This document shows positions 1-10,917 of a stretch of 64,000 nucleotides of DNA, piece after piece; the stretch's first letter is position 1, and the number at the start of each line of letters is the position of its first letter. Position numbers and translations under genes: made by a program. The notes below the pieces were generated by a model. The model was not told the DNA's origin, searched no databases, and worked only from the letters and a program-made list of their open reading frames with translations. Location of the stretch: assembly GCF_030272615.1 (NCBI RefSeq), contig NC_081409.1, positions 880,806,220 to 880,870,219 on the forward strand, read 5' to 3'. This DNA comes from Cryptomeria japonica (taxonomy: Eukaryota > Streptophyta > Pinopsida > Cupressales > Cupressaceae).

Positions 1-519
1 TAGATTCAATGGAAACTGTTATGCATGCAACAAGTTTTGGCATAGAGAATTTGAATGCAGATCTATTATGCACAAAACTAGGAAATATCCTCAAAGGACT
101 CAAGGAGTTTTTCCTGAATTCTTTGTGAACCAGAATCTAAGCTGGTATAATGCATATGACCATAAGTTAGGTAGTGGTGCTATCAAGCAAAAATTGGTTG
201 GAGAGAAACCTATTTGATCTATCATGGTAGCAGTCACAGTACTGTAACATGTAGGAGGAAGAATGGTAGAATGAACAATGGATCATGGACAACACCTGAA
301 ATGGTATGCTATCATTGCAACAAACTGAGACACCCTGCCAAAAGCTACAAAATGAGAAAGAACCTATCAGATGATATACCAATCACTCCAGAAGGGAAGA
401 TTGATGTTGAAACCATTCAAGCAAGAATGAATAAAACTTGCAAAAAGAAACTTGAAGAAGTGTCACAAGATGAACCAGTTTCTGCACCTAGTGTGGAAGT
501 CACTGAACTGACAAACTGA
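1..519 (+). pseudogene. A1 ORF1 tail: CCHC zinc-knuckle protein, decayed
   Basis: This is the 3' end of a Gag-like nucleic-acid-binding ORF. At the window start the frame reads a knuckle CYACNKFWHREFEC. In another frame, near 306-350, a last knuckle CYHCNKLRHPAKSY has lost its final Cys. The tail after it is hydrophilic and ends at a stop at 517-519. The distal ORF1 part of element A2 ends the same way, with CYHCNKPGHLAKFY followed by a charged tail, so the two are homologous. Frameshifts and stops separate the knuckles. CCHC knuckles are typical of retroelement Gag proteins; the role in RNA packaging is inferred. Confidence 0.7.
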
Positions 520-969
520 GCTTCAGAAAATCTTAGGGTGAGCAAATCCATGAAATGTTTCGAATCCATGGTTTATATCAGTAAAAGACCTTAACTAGTA
601 TACATTACCTATCAATTGTCAGAAGATTGTGAAGCGGTAAAATGAAAAATTAGGGTTTGTACCCTAGCGGTGGAGCATTTATTACGGTAGGTGAAGAATT
701 TGTTTAAAAGGAATTTTCAAAGTCATTTTCACTTATTAGTTTTTGAGCGAAGAATTTTTCAAGTGCAGAGCGACAAAAGGCAATTCAACTAGCGATTCAG
801 AGATATTTCAAATCTTGCAGAAGAATCTGGAGATATTGTCAATTAATCAAGTGAAGAACACCAAGCGGTAATCTAGCAACCAAAGTGGTGTGTTGCAAAG
901 CTGCATTTGCAAACCCTAAATTTCAAAATTCTGAAGGTATTTCTCAACATTCTTGTTTATCAATTAATC
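520..969 (+). other. Spacer between A1 ORF1 and ORF2
   Basis: AT-rich DNA with no supported ORF. It matches in position the spacer of about 500-600 bp between ORF1 and ORF2 in the two other family members. It may hold a promoter or a signal for internal translation of ORF2, but I see no recognisable motif. Confidence 0.5.
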
Positions 970-3900
970 ATGGCTTTTGCATCACACTCCAGCTCTAGTG
1001 TACCCATGGACTCAGCTGAATTCATTCAAAGAAAAATGAAATACAATGCCCTGTTCTAGATACTTTACGGAGTCATTGTTGAAGGAGATATTTCAGGGTA
1101 CATTGACTACAAATTAGAAGACCTAGGATCCTTAGCGATTCATTCCCAGCTAGGTCTATTTTGTGGGGACAACAAGAAGATCAAACTAGAATACAATGTT
1201 TTGGAGAGGAAGAAACTTCACAATGCAGTTTACTTTCTTGAAGAGTTCACAAAAGAGCACATCTGCATCATCCTGAGCATAGTGCATGGTGACAAGATGT
1301 ATCTCGAGAGGATGCATGACATTACGTCTAAAGCAATTCATGTCGTCATTGGTTTCTGCAACATTGATGAGGTGCCAACCCTAAGGAAGGTTATCAAGAC
1401 TGAAATGACTAAGCTCTTCAGTTCTCTGAGCGACCAACAGGGAATGACCATCAACACCATCAAAGATGAGTTGGTCAAGTATTCTTTCATGGTGATTGGA
1501 TACAGGATGTTTTATGCTAGCAAAATAAAGTCTATCTCTACTGCTGTGGTAAATGTCACCTAGAAAATGATCATGGAGGATGCCTCATTTGATCTATGCA
1601 CCTATTTGTAGAAGCAACTTCTATGAAACTTGAAGTCCATCAAGCAGGACAGTGCCTTAAGGTTTAAATTTGGACAACTTTTGGTAGGTCTATTTTTCTA
1701 TTTTCAAGGCTATTTCCTGGGAGTCGGTGATATTCAATGGTCTGCTACCCAACCGATCACCAAACAAATTAGGGAATGTCTCCAAGCAGTAGGAACTGGA
1801 TATCCTGAAGTCTTGAATACATACTTTGGTGAATTTAAGTGGAAGATGAGTTAGTGGATGAGAATATCTGGAGACATTGTTAAGAAATGTGAAGAGGACA
1901 TCTGCTTTACCATTAAAGTAGATGAGTGCATAATGGAAGTGGTAGAGCCTAAACAGGAAGAAGTAGAACCTATGGGATATGAGGTGATGTATGACATGTT
2001 GGATGGGTATGCCTCTACCCTGATTGCCTCTCCTTTAAATGCAAAGAAAAAGAGAACCGACACCTACTTGGAAAGGGTAATACTAGTTGAAGAACCTTCA
2101 GTGAAAAAGGGAAAGGCAATGCCATCGGTATCGGCACTAGTTACCTCAGCCAGCCCAAAAGTGACCAAGTGGTCACCTACCAAGAAGAAATCAGAAGTTG
2201 CACCCGCTAAAGTATTTGAAAGGAAGCGAAAGACCAAAAGCAACTCATCGGAGTCTAAGGATACAAAACTTGAAGTACAGCCTAAGAAAACCAGGCAAAC
2301 AAGGAAAAAAGCAAACACTACTGGCAATGCACCTGCATCATCTGCACCAATAAATATTGGCATCTCTTCTTATAAGCTAATGACACATTGTCAGAAGAAT
2401 ATTAAGAATATTAAAAGTAAATTTGAAGGAATGTTTTGATGATTTTACTGATAGTGAGAAAGAGGAAACAGAGTGGGAAGTCAATAATTATTTGTGTGTT
2501 CATGACCGGTCACCATCAGAAATTAGATCTAAGACACTTTATTCTTTGTACAATTCTTTAGATAATAAATGGCGCATTGCGATCGAGAGAGAATAGGAGA
2601 TCAAAAAAAATATTTTTGTAGAATACTTCCCTGATGCTTCAAACTTTGAATTGTTTGAAATCATGAACCAGTACAAAGGCCTCTTCTTCATGAGAAGAAG
2701 AAGACTCTTGCTACTGGAAGGCAAAGCCTCTGAAGTGGTGAAAGACACACACTCCCATACTAAAGAAGCTGTGAAGATGCATAAAGTAGCTCAAGCAAAT
2801 AGATAAGTTGAACAGGAAACGGAAACCCAAAAACTGGATGAGGTATTTGATGATGAAGGAGAACTAGCTATAGAACAAGTTGACACTATTGATGTAGATG
2901 CATTAGATGGTGAAGATGCCACTCCGGACACAAAAAAGGAGAAATGAGATAAAGAAGAAGCAGAGAAGTAGAAGTTGGACAAGAAAAAGGCTGACAAAGA
3001 GAAAGTAGAGAAAGAGGAAGAGAAAAAGAAAGATGAAGAGAAGAGGAAACAAGATGAAGAAAAGAGGAAACAAGAAGAAGACAAGTGGAAGGAAGAGGAG
3101 AAGAGGAAAGAAAAGGAGAAGAGGAAAGAAGAGAAGAAGAGGAAAGAAGAGGAGGAAAAGAAAGAAGAGGAGAAGTGGAAAGATGAGGAGAAGAAGAAAA
3201 AAGAAGAGGAAAAGTGAAAAGAAGAAGAAAGAAAGAAGGAGGAAGAAAAGAAAAGGCATGAAGCGAAGCAAAGGGAGAAAGAAGAGGAAAAGAAAAATGA
3301 GGAAGAGGAGAAGGAAGCAGAAAAGAACAAACAAGCGAAGACTCCAAAGGCAACCAGTGGTCAAGCCAAACCGGCCAAGATCACCAGTCCTATTGACCTC
3401 CAATCTGCAGATGAATCAGAGCTACTACAAGGCATAAAGCTAGCACAAGAAAGACTAGAAGCATTGAGGAGGAAAAAGGAGTAGGATGCCATTCACACTG
3501 CGATTGACACCCTTACCAGTTTGATTCCAGGTACCAACCTCGCTAGTATCGATGCCTCTCTGGCCAAATTAAAACTTCTATGTACAGTTGTAGAGGACCA
3601 GGTTCAATGCCTAGAAGAAGTTGCTGAAGCTAATGCATAGAAGAAGCATCAAAAGGCACTAAACACTGCCTTAGTAAAGAAATTGAATGAGCTCCGGTCT
3701 CAACTTCAGAAATAATAGAAGGATATAAGAGATGCTATGGATGAGGGAAAACTATTGTTGAGAAAAATAAGCCAACCTCATCTATTTTGTGATGATGTGC
3801 TTGCACAAAAGGATAAACTACAATCTAATTTGCAGGCATACATAAGAAACTTTAAGAACCCGTATGATTCTTTCACTACATATGGGCAAACTGTTCATCG

Positions 3901-4279
3901 GTATCAACTTCACTCTACCATGATAGAATTGGAGATTAGAAACTAGACAAGAGATTTGTAGGAGTTTCAACTTGTTCTATTACCCAGATTGCAAATTCTT
4001 CAAAAGTGCTTTCTCAATCTAGAAGCTTTAATGGTAACTCAAGAGATGAGTACAATTGATGATATGAAAGAACAAGTATCATAGATGTAGATAGAAAGTG
4101 AGGTAGCTACCTCATTACTTGAGTCATGGTCATTAGCCATGAAGACTTTTATGAAGGATTTTAAATCTATTTTTCATAAGTTTCACTCATTATTGTCATA
4201 AACATTTACTCACTTTAATGTTAATTAGAAACAGGGGTTATTCTGCATTACCTTGTCATTGTTGGCAAAGGGGGATTAG
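970..4279 (+). pseudogene. A1 ORF2: large coiled-coil protein of unknown function, decayed
   Basis: An ATG at 970 opens a frame that stays in register to about 2439, interrupted by stops (mostly TAG). After one frameshift it continues to a TAG at 4277-4279, about 1,100 codons in all. The N-terminal half contains VIGYRMFYASKIKS and KFGQLLVGLFFYF, shared with the ORF2 copies at 13960-17066 and 41885-45253. The middle carries a basic Ser/Thr/Lys-rich stretch (about 2040-2320). Positions 2945-3340 encode an extreme Lys/Glu run of KRKEEE-type repeats, predicted to form a long charged helix or coiled coil. I recognise no enzymatic motif. It sits where Sireviruses may carry an envelope-like ORF, but I see no clear transmembrane segment. 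Confidence 0.7.
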
Positions 4280-4475
4280 TATCTAAAATTTTGGTGCATA
4301 TTATGTATACTTTCATGTTATTTCTTTAAGAAGAGTAGTATACATTGTAATTTCTACAAAAGGGATAGTGTATATGCTTAGGGGGGGTAATTTTGATTAT
4401 GGCATATTTCTGTTGTAAAAACACTTAGATGTCAAAATTTTCCTAAGTGTTGCCATCAATGCCAAAGGGGGAGAT
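4264..4475 (+). other. A1 polypurine tracts upstream of the 3' LTR
   Basis: AAAGGGGGAGAT at 4464-4475 directly abuts the LTR start TGTTGG and is the likely plus-strand primer. Further purine tracts lie at about 4266-4277 (CAAAGGGGGA), 4348-4357 and 4379-4388. Multiple polypurine tracts before the 3' LTR are a known Sirevirus trait. Confidence 0.75.
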
Positions 4476-5610
4476 TGTTGGCATTTTGATGATGTTGTGA
4501 TTGTCATTCATGGACACACTCTTTTTTTGAGATCACTTTCTTTATGTATGAGTTATGCTCAACCAGTAATTGTTCCAACCGGCATTATGTATTATAGTCT
4601 TTAGAATATCCGTGTTTTGTAGAAGGTGTTTACTAGTCACAAACTGAGTAAAGACCCAAAGCAATATGAAGACCTTAAGTGGTTTCAGGATCTCAAGCGG
4701 TACGAAGGAACAAAACGGTAGTTAACATTTATTTCCAGTCTTCATTTTGACAACCGGTAATTTGTAATGAACTAGTATTACTCTGTGATGAGTTACCAAC
4801 CGGTATTTCTATGATGAGTGATCATCCACCGACACTTTGGTAGTTATTTTGTGTCATGTTACCAAATGTGTCTAGATGCACTAAACCTAGGAACTTGTAA
4901 TGTAATCATATTGGACCGACATGAAATCAAACTCCTTTATAAGGACATCATGTCTAGGGTTTTAGTTGATGAGGGTTTTGTATGTGCGATTATAGAAGAG
5001 AAGATTAGGTCTATGTGAAGAAATAAAGTGTGGAGACATTGAAGACTGAAGTAATGCTAATATGCATTAAAAATGAGCTATCAAGGATCTAACCAAGCAT
5101 ACTATGCTAGTATCTAGATCATCTACTTGTTGAGTACTCATATCTTCGACAAGTCTGAAACCCTTAACCGGTAGGCCCAACAAAGCCTTTGTAAATCCTC
5201 TAACAAGGTGGTTCACAACTGTGAATCTAAAATCCTCTTGCAAGGTAGTCTTTAACAAGACTTATCTCCTAATAGAGATCTAGATTCCTAACAGGATCTA
5301 TTCTGGTGAAGAACATTGTGTGACCTTAGCCGGTCTGACCTTAACCGGTCTGGTTTTTATTTTGCAAATAATTACTTGTGAGTTTCTGCTCACCGTGGTT
5401 TTTCCCATTTGGGTTTCCACATCAAAACTTCTTGTGTTATGGTGATTGTGCTCTTGTGGGTGAATGCTTTATTTGTTGTTTGGTTTGCATTTCTCTTAAC
5501 TGGTTTATTAGTAAATTTGTTATACCGGTTAACTGCTAAACTATTTAAGAGTTTAAGTTTAGTATTTTTTGGTATACTAATTCACCCCCCCCCTCTTAGT
5601 ATTCATATCA
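4476..5610 (+). repeat. A1 3' LTR
   Basis: The LTR starts TGTTGG after the polypurine tract and ends ...CATATCA at 5610, about 1,135 bp. A TATA-like CTTTATAAGG lies at 4934-4943. Near the end, after CACCGTGGTTTTTCCCATTTGG, comes a cytosine run and TCTTAG, as in the LTRs of A2 and E. Sequence similarity to the A2 LTR is patchy, so the two are related subfamilies rather than recent sisters. The next bases (TTGAC) would be the target-site duplication if A1 is intact on its left. Confidence 0.75.
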
Positions 5611-6530
5611 TTGACACCATTTGGTCTTATTTGGTCCTAATAGGTCCTAGGGGGTGCACATGTGTCATAAGGAGCTTTGTGTGGTCCTAAGTGGTCACCC
5701 ATGTGTTAGAACACATGCATGACCACTTACAACCACAGAAGACCCCTTTTCGACATCATTTGGTCTTATGTGGTCCTAATAAGTCATAAGGGGTGCACAT
5801 GTGTCGTACGGGACCTTGTGTGGTCCTAAGGGATCACCCATGTGTTAGAACACATGCCTGACCCCTTAGGACTAGATAAGACCCCTTGCAACACCATTTG
5901 GTCTTATGTGGTCCTAATAGATCTTAAGAGGTGTACATGTGTCATAAGGGGCCATGTGTAGTCCTAACGGGTCACCCATGTGTTATGAGCACATGTGTGG
6001 CCCCTTGTGACCACATAAGACCCCATTTGATATAATTTAGTCTTATGTGGTCCTAATAGGTCCTAACAGGTGCACATGTCTCATAAGGGGCCTTGCATGG
6101 TCCTAAGGGGTCACCCATGTGTGACCCCTTAAGACCACATAAGACCCCTTGCAACACCATTTGTTCTTATGTGGTCCTAATATGTCCTAAGGAGTGCACA
6201 TGTGTCATAAGGGGCTTTGTGTGTTCTTAAGGTGTCATCCATGTATTAGAACAATGTGTTACCTCTTATGACAACATAAGACCCCTTTCGACACCATTTG
6301 GTCTTATGTGGTCCTAATAGGTCCTAGGGTTTGTACAAGTGTCGTAAGGAGCCTTGTGTAGTCCTAAGGGATCACCCATGTGTTAGAGCACATGCGTGGC
6401 CCCTTAGGACCACATAAGACCCCTTGTGACACTATTTGGTCTTATGTGGTCCTAATAGGTCCAAAGGGGTGCACATGTGTCGTAAGGGGCCTTGTGTGGT
6501 CCTAAGGGGTCATATAAAATAATTATATGC
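5611..6530. repeat. Satellite array, about 138 bp unit, seven copies
   Basis: The block ACACCATTTGGTCTTATG recurs at about 5614, 5753, 5891, 6030, 6154, 6291 and 6429, giving periods of 139, 138, 139, 124, 137 and 138 bp. Each unit begins GGTCTTATGTGGTCCTAA and ends with nearly its reverse complement (TTAGGACCACATAAGACC). In the middle is the self-complementary CATGTGTTAGAACACATG, so each unit can fold on itself. The array begins within a few bases of the A1 LTR end, suggesting that A1 inserted into it. Confidence 0.9.
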
Positions 6531-6540
6531 ACCTTAGGAT

Positions 6541-6711
6541 GTATACATGTACATACATACATACACCTTAGGACATGCTATTAGAGGTCATGTGTGGTCC
6601 TGAGGGTTCACACATATGTTAGAACACATGTGTGAACCCTCAAGACCACACACAACCCCTGATAGCATGTCCTAAGACCCTTGATAGCATGTCCTAAGGT
6701 GTATGTATATC
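6541..6711. repeat. Foldback (inverted repeat) next to the satellite
   Basis: The left arm begins ACACCTTAGGACATGCTA near 6564 and runs through GTGTGGTCCTGAGGGTTCAC. The right arm runs GTGAACCCTCAAGACCACAC to TAGCATGTCCTAAG at 6676, with a second TAGCATGTCCTAAGGTGT at about 6685-6702. The centre is ACATATGTTAGAACACATGT. The arms use the same GTGGTCCTRAGG vocabulary as the 138 bp satellite, so it probably derives from it. Confidence 0.8.
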
Positions 6712-6900
6712 CTAAGGTGTATATAATTATTTTATGTGTATTTAATTATGTATGTGTATGTATTTATGTATGTGTATGTACATGTATGTGTCTGTATGTA
6801 TGTATGTGGACCTATGCATTTATGTTTATGTATGTATGTGTGTGTATTTTATGTATGTGTATGTGTATGTATATGTCCTAAGGTGTACATATAGTTATTC

Positions 6901-6936
<36 letters not shown>

Positions 6937-7040
6937 TGTTTGTGTATGTATGTGTATGTATGTATGTAGGTATGTATGTATGTGTATGGTTGTGTATGTA
7001 CTTGTATGTATGTGTGTATTTATGTAGATGTATGTATTTA
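6712..7040. repeat. TATG/TGTA microsatellite
   Basis: A run of imperfect tetranucleotide repeats (TATG, TGTA, TGTG). Open frames here encode only Met-Tyr-Val-Cys repeats and are not genes. The flanking foldback arms run into the same simple sequence. Confidence 0.9.
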
Positions 7041-7499
7041 TTTTCTGATTTTCTAAACTAATATGATACGACAAATTAAAAATAAAAATTAAAAAAATTA
7101 AAAACTATTTAAAAAAACTAACTTGCTATCAAAAAACTAATTTTCTTTTAAAAACTATTTTTTTTTTTAAAACATAAATTAATATAATACAATAAATACA
7201 ATTTTTTTTTTAAATTTAAAAAAGGGACTTATCACCAAAACACTTTCGTCCCAGTCTTTGCAATTCTTTTCGCCCTCCTGTTCAACTCCAAGCTGCTCAA
7301 TGCAAAATGAGGGGCTTGGGTGGATTTTCAGGTTGATATAGCGGAAGGGGTTTCTGGCCGGAAACCCCTCATCATGTAAGCGTTGTGTGGTTACCAAATC
7401 AGTCCAGGTCAGAACCCTTCCGGCTAGAACAGGCATTGTTAGCCTAAAGTGGGACACAGATCTGTACATTCACCCTGTAAGTCCAAGATTTTTATTAAT
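7041..7499. other. A/T-rich tract and unassigned sequence
   Basis: 7041-7220 is dominated by A-runs and T-runs. 7230-7490 is less AT-rich and may be the body of a degraded LTR, given the LTR-like end that follows. I see no supported gene. Confidence 0.5.
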
Positions 7500-7545
7500 T
7501 ACCACTAATTCACCCCCCCTCTTAGTGGTTCATTCATGCTCTAAC
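7500..7545 (+). repeat. Remnant of a Sirevirus-type LTR 3' end
   Basis: The sequence ATTCACCCCCCCTCTTAGTG followed by ...CTCTAACA resembles the 3' ends of the A-family and E LTRs (C-run, TCTTAG, then TAACA). No primer site follows, so it would be the end of a solo or 3' LTR. Its 5' boundary cannot be placed. Confidence 0.4.
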
Positions 7546-8579
7546 ATTTACAGTTATAAAGTTTATACATAAAGTTTTAATATATTACTAGTACCCTACA
7601 CAATCCAATTTCTAATATAATTTTTTAGTTTTTAAACTTTAAGTTCATATGCAAACCAAATTTTTTAACCATGGTATTAGTTATTAGCTCTATTGTGATC
7701 TAAATTAGTGCCACCTAAACCTTTTGCCACAACCAAAGAGTTCACAAGATGTCAATTATTGAAGCTCCATCTCTACATCACCATCATCAGCAAAAACCCC
7801 CCATTCACTAGCTTTGTGACTAACACCACCTACCTACCACACAACCTTTAATTTTTTTTATGAATGTGGTGTTTTTTTTTTGGCATAATTCAAGCATATG
7901 GTGCAATTTTTTTGAAATAGATATTTGTTGGAAATCTAGTTCTAATAACTAGCTGGACAAGTTGGTCATTTTATTGTTAATTAAAGTTAGATTGTCTATT
8001 TTTTATGTTCATAAAATTTGATCAAAATACTTAATTTTTATAGATTCAAACTTAACTTTATCATATTTAAATTGGTGGTTTTATTTTTTTTATTGATCTA
8101 AATTAAACATATTGATATTTAAAAAATTGGTTTATAAAAGTTGGTAGAGATGGGCCAAAAAACTTTTAAAAATATATAAAATTAATTCATAAAAATTAAT
8201 GAATTTGTAGTTGCATTCCCCAAAAATTTAATTTCTAAGTCTTGTAATAACATTTCTCTATTACCTTAATAATCCTACCCAATGTTTTTAATTCTAAAAC
8301 CTTTTTTTAAACTAAGCAATTTGGAGCATAATAAGAAAGCTAGAAGTGAATTATATATTGTATGAGTACTTAACTCAATTGGTTTATGGTATCAACCATT
8401 TTGGACATCTAAAAATTAAGAAAATTTAATGCAAACATTCCAATTGTAAAGTAGTAGGTGTTTTCCTTTCTTATTATGTGTTTTCCCCTCATCCTTACAT
8501 CATAAACTTTAACTTCATAAGTCTTTTGGTTTTATAATAGCCTCAACACAATAGTTTCTATTGGGTTTGATTCTTTGGA
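7546..8579. other. AT-rich intergenic DNA, no gene seen
   Basis: No sustained coding frame, tandem repeat or element boundary is visible here. Short poly-T and poly-A runs are frequent. Confidence 0.6.
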
Positions 8580-9835
8580 AACTGATGATAATGGATCCTA
8601 TGAACATTACAAGCATCCCCAAAAATTTATGCCCAAAGTGTTTCATGAGGTACATCTTCTGATAAACCTACGGTTGTCATTTTTCCCATCCAAGATTTTA
8701 ATAATGCATGTCGATGATTAGAACAACATACTTTGATAAGGTATTTTTTTCGAAGGGACCCCGTTGAAATCATGCTCCAAGATTGTGTTGCCAAATCATG
8801 GACTCCTCATGGGGTCTGCTTAGATGGCATCCACAACCTAGCAACGATTTTTTTATGTTTTACTTAGATGAGGTTAACCATGATTAGGCTATTTTATAGC
8901 ATGGCCCTTGGAATGTTAGGTCTTTGTTTTTGGTATTTCAACCTTGGTCAAAAGGATTTATAGTCTCTGAAGAAAAAAGGCTTTGTGTCCTTGTCTGGGT
9001 TTAATTATATGGGTTGCCATTGCCTTGTTGGCCATTTTTTCTCGTCATTGCCCAATCTTTAAGTAAATTTATTTATTTCAAATCCAATCACATTTATAAT
9101 GCTTGACCCTAAAAAATGGTATTTTTTGAAGTTGATTTGAATTGTGACCTCAAAGAGAGAATTAATATTCAGATAGGAGGACTGTGTTACACCCAAAATG
9201 TGTTGTATCTAGATTCGCCGAATACTTATATTTTTTGCCAATATTCTAAACACAAAATGAAGTATTGTCCTCTGGACACTCCACTGTTTAGGTTACCTCC
9301 AAAGGTTGGTGAATATCAGCATTCTCCTGGTATTTCCAAGCTAGAAGGAAAATGGACTATGGTTACTAGCAAGGATAAACCCTCTGGTAATTCCAGTAAT
9401 GGTTCGACTAAAACAAGTTATTTAGCTACCATGGAGCTACCACCCCTGACACCTATTTTTAATAAAGGAAAGAAGACTATTATTCTCACCACCACTGAGG
9501 CTTCTATTTTTTCATCTTTTGTGTAGATACTCCAACCTATGTTGGTGTTTTTGTCTCAAACAGCATGCCTTCATCACTCTCATATCTCGTCTGAGTGTGT
9601 AGACGAGGGTGTGATTGTTCTATAAAATAATTTGGTGGTCTTCCCAGCTTCTAGTCTACTGCTAATATTTTGAATAATTATTTCTCTTGTCTTGAGGACA
9701 ATGATAATATGCATGATGTGGATTCCTTTTTTTTTTTTGTCATGGAATGTCCAAGGTCTTAATGACTTTGTCAAGAAGAATTCTTTGTAGGATAATTGAT
9801 AAAATTAAATTGGTGGGTATCTACACAAAGTTGTG
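8580..9835 (+). pseudogene. Decayed L1-type LINE: ORF1 (DUF4283 and CCHC) and the start of ORF2
   Basis: Across 8650-9110, broken frames give pieces typical of plant LINE ORF1 proteins with the DUF4283 domain. The open stretch 9116-9526 continues with VDLNCDLKERINIQIGG and a knuckle YIFCQYSKHKMKYC. That fits CX2CX4HX4C if the first Cys became Tyr by one transition. After a spacer, 9733-9788 reads LSWNVQGLNDFVKK, the expected start of the APE-type endonuclease of ORF2. The rest of ORF2 (endonuclease body and RT) is absent. The remnant is therefore truncated at its 3' side, not the usual 5' side. Frameshifts and stops mark it as dead. Confidence 0.7.
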
Positions 9836-10579
9836 GTACCAATAGGGGGTCTTAAGATGCAACTTTTTTTTTTTTTTGAAATCAACAAAGTTTGAACTTC
9901 AACGATGAATTGAACATAGTTACACTCCAAATTTGAAGATGCAACAAGAACAAGAGTCAGAGTGCTTCAAGTCTACTTTTTAAAATGATAATTTATTTTT
10001 AAAATGGTGGATATTAAGGGCTTAAAAAAGGGGGGCCACAAAAGGTGGTCTTGTTTTTTATGCAAAAAACATAACATAGCATATGTTGTGGCCCCCCTAA
10101 AATGTTAACTTTTTTTTTGATTTTTTAAAATCGCTTCATTGAGAAATTAGCTAACACCTTTTAAGTTAAGTTAGATTTTTAGCTAATTTTTTAATGAGTA
10201 TCTGATTTTTTTTATTAATTTTCAAAGTGGACACATTCTGAAAAACAAAAATTTGAGCATGCTCCCCCTTAAGATCATTGAAAACTAGTCAAAAATATAT
10301 ATATATTTAAAATTGTGTAGAATGGAGTCTAGTTTCTAAAAATGTAAGTTTCTTCAAAATCTGATGAATGTGTAAAAAACTATACCCAAAATAATGCATG
10401 TTAGTTTTTGACAAAAAACGGACACACTAACAAAATAAATTATAGATGAAAGACAATGAAATCAAAATTTGAAATAAATTTAATGGTTACATAGCTAAGA
10501 GGGAGCTTAAGTTCTCCTTTTTTTTTTAATTGTATTGAAACACATGCAAAATTGATGGAGAACATGACAAAAAATATGT
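9836..10579. other. AT-rich DNA with one short inverted repeat
   Basis: No gene is supported. A short hairpin is visible: AAAGGGGGGCCACAA at about 10027-10041 faces TTGTGGCCCCCCT at about 10086-10098, with a loop of about 45 bp. Poly-T and poly-A runs flank it. Confidence 0.5.
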
Positions 10580-10850
10580 CAAAATTTTCAATCTTCTGAT
10601 AAAAACACATCTATAGCTTTAAATGGTTGTCCAAACCTTCGGGTTGGATGCCCAAGGCAAATCCAACCCATAGGGTTGGTGTTTCCCAAAGCAGGCCATT
10701 TGGTGCATGCCAAATATGGCACTCTCCCAATTTGGTGTGTACCAAATTTGAACAATGGGTTTTCCCATTTAATGCATGCCAAATGTGGTGCTAGCCCACT
10801 AGAAAAATTCCATTTTTCACATTTAGCGCGTGCCAAATGTCTAGTATTGA
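10580..10850. repeat. Cluster of near-palindromic TTTGG...CCAAA units
   Basis: ATTTGGTGCATGCCAAAT (10698-10715) is nearly self-complementary. Related forms follow: ATTTGGTGTGTACCAAATTT, then AATGCATGCCAAATGTGG and AGCGCGTGCCAAATGT, to about 10840. Upstream, GGGTTGGAT and ATCCAACCC form a further short inverted pair (about 10640-10670). Function unknown; open frames across it are repeat artefacts. Confidence 0.6.
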
Positions 10851-10917
10851 AACAACGTTTAAGATTTTTTATTCATTGTTAGTTTAATTGAATTTTTGAA
10901 ACTTAATCTACACTCAA

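Larger units (their letters stand above)
1..5610 (+). mobile_element. Element A1: 3' part of a pol-less Sirevirus-like LTR element
   Basis: The visible order on the plus strand is the tail of a zinc-knuckle ORF (ORF1), a spacer, a large coiled-coil ORF2, several polypurine tracts, and a 3' LTR starting TGTTGG and ending at 5610. The left end and 5' LTR lie outside the window, so no target-site duplication can be tested. The polypurine tract AAAGGGGGAGAT next to TGTTGG, and the C-run plus TCTTAG near the LTR end, match the pattern of plant Sireviruses (Ty1/copia). No integrase, RT or RNase H lies between ORF1 and ORF2. That is the same layout as the complete element at 40336-48406. Confidence 0.8.

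Noticed and set aside
2791-3403. Minus-strand Ser/Phe/Leu-rich open frames
   Set aside because: They are antisense shadows of the Lys/Glu-rich repeat of A1 ORF2 on the plus strand.
6681-7027. Plus-strand Met-Tyr-Val-Cys open frames
   Set aside because: Translation of a TATG microsatellite; no protein-like composition.
7179-7469. Minus-strand 96-codon open frame
   Set aside because: No recognisable motif; it overlaps A/T runs and a probable LTR remnant.
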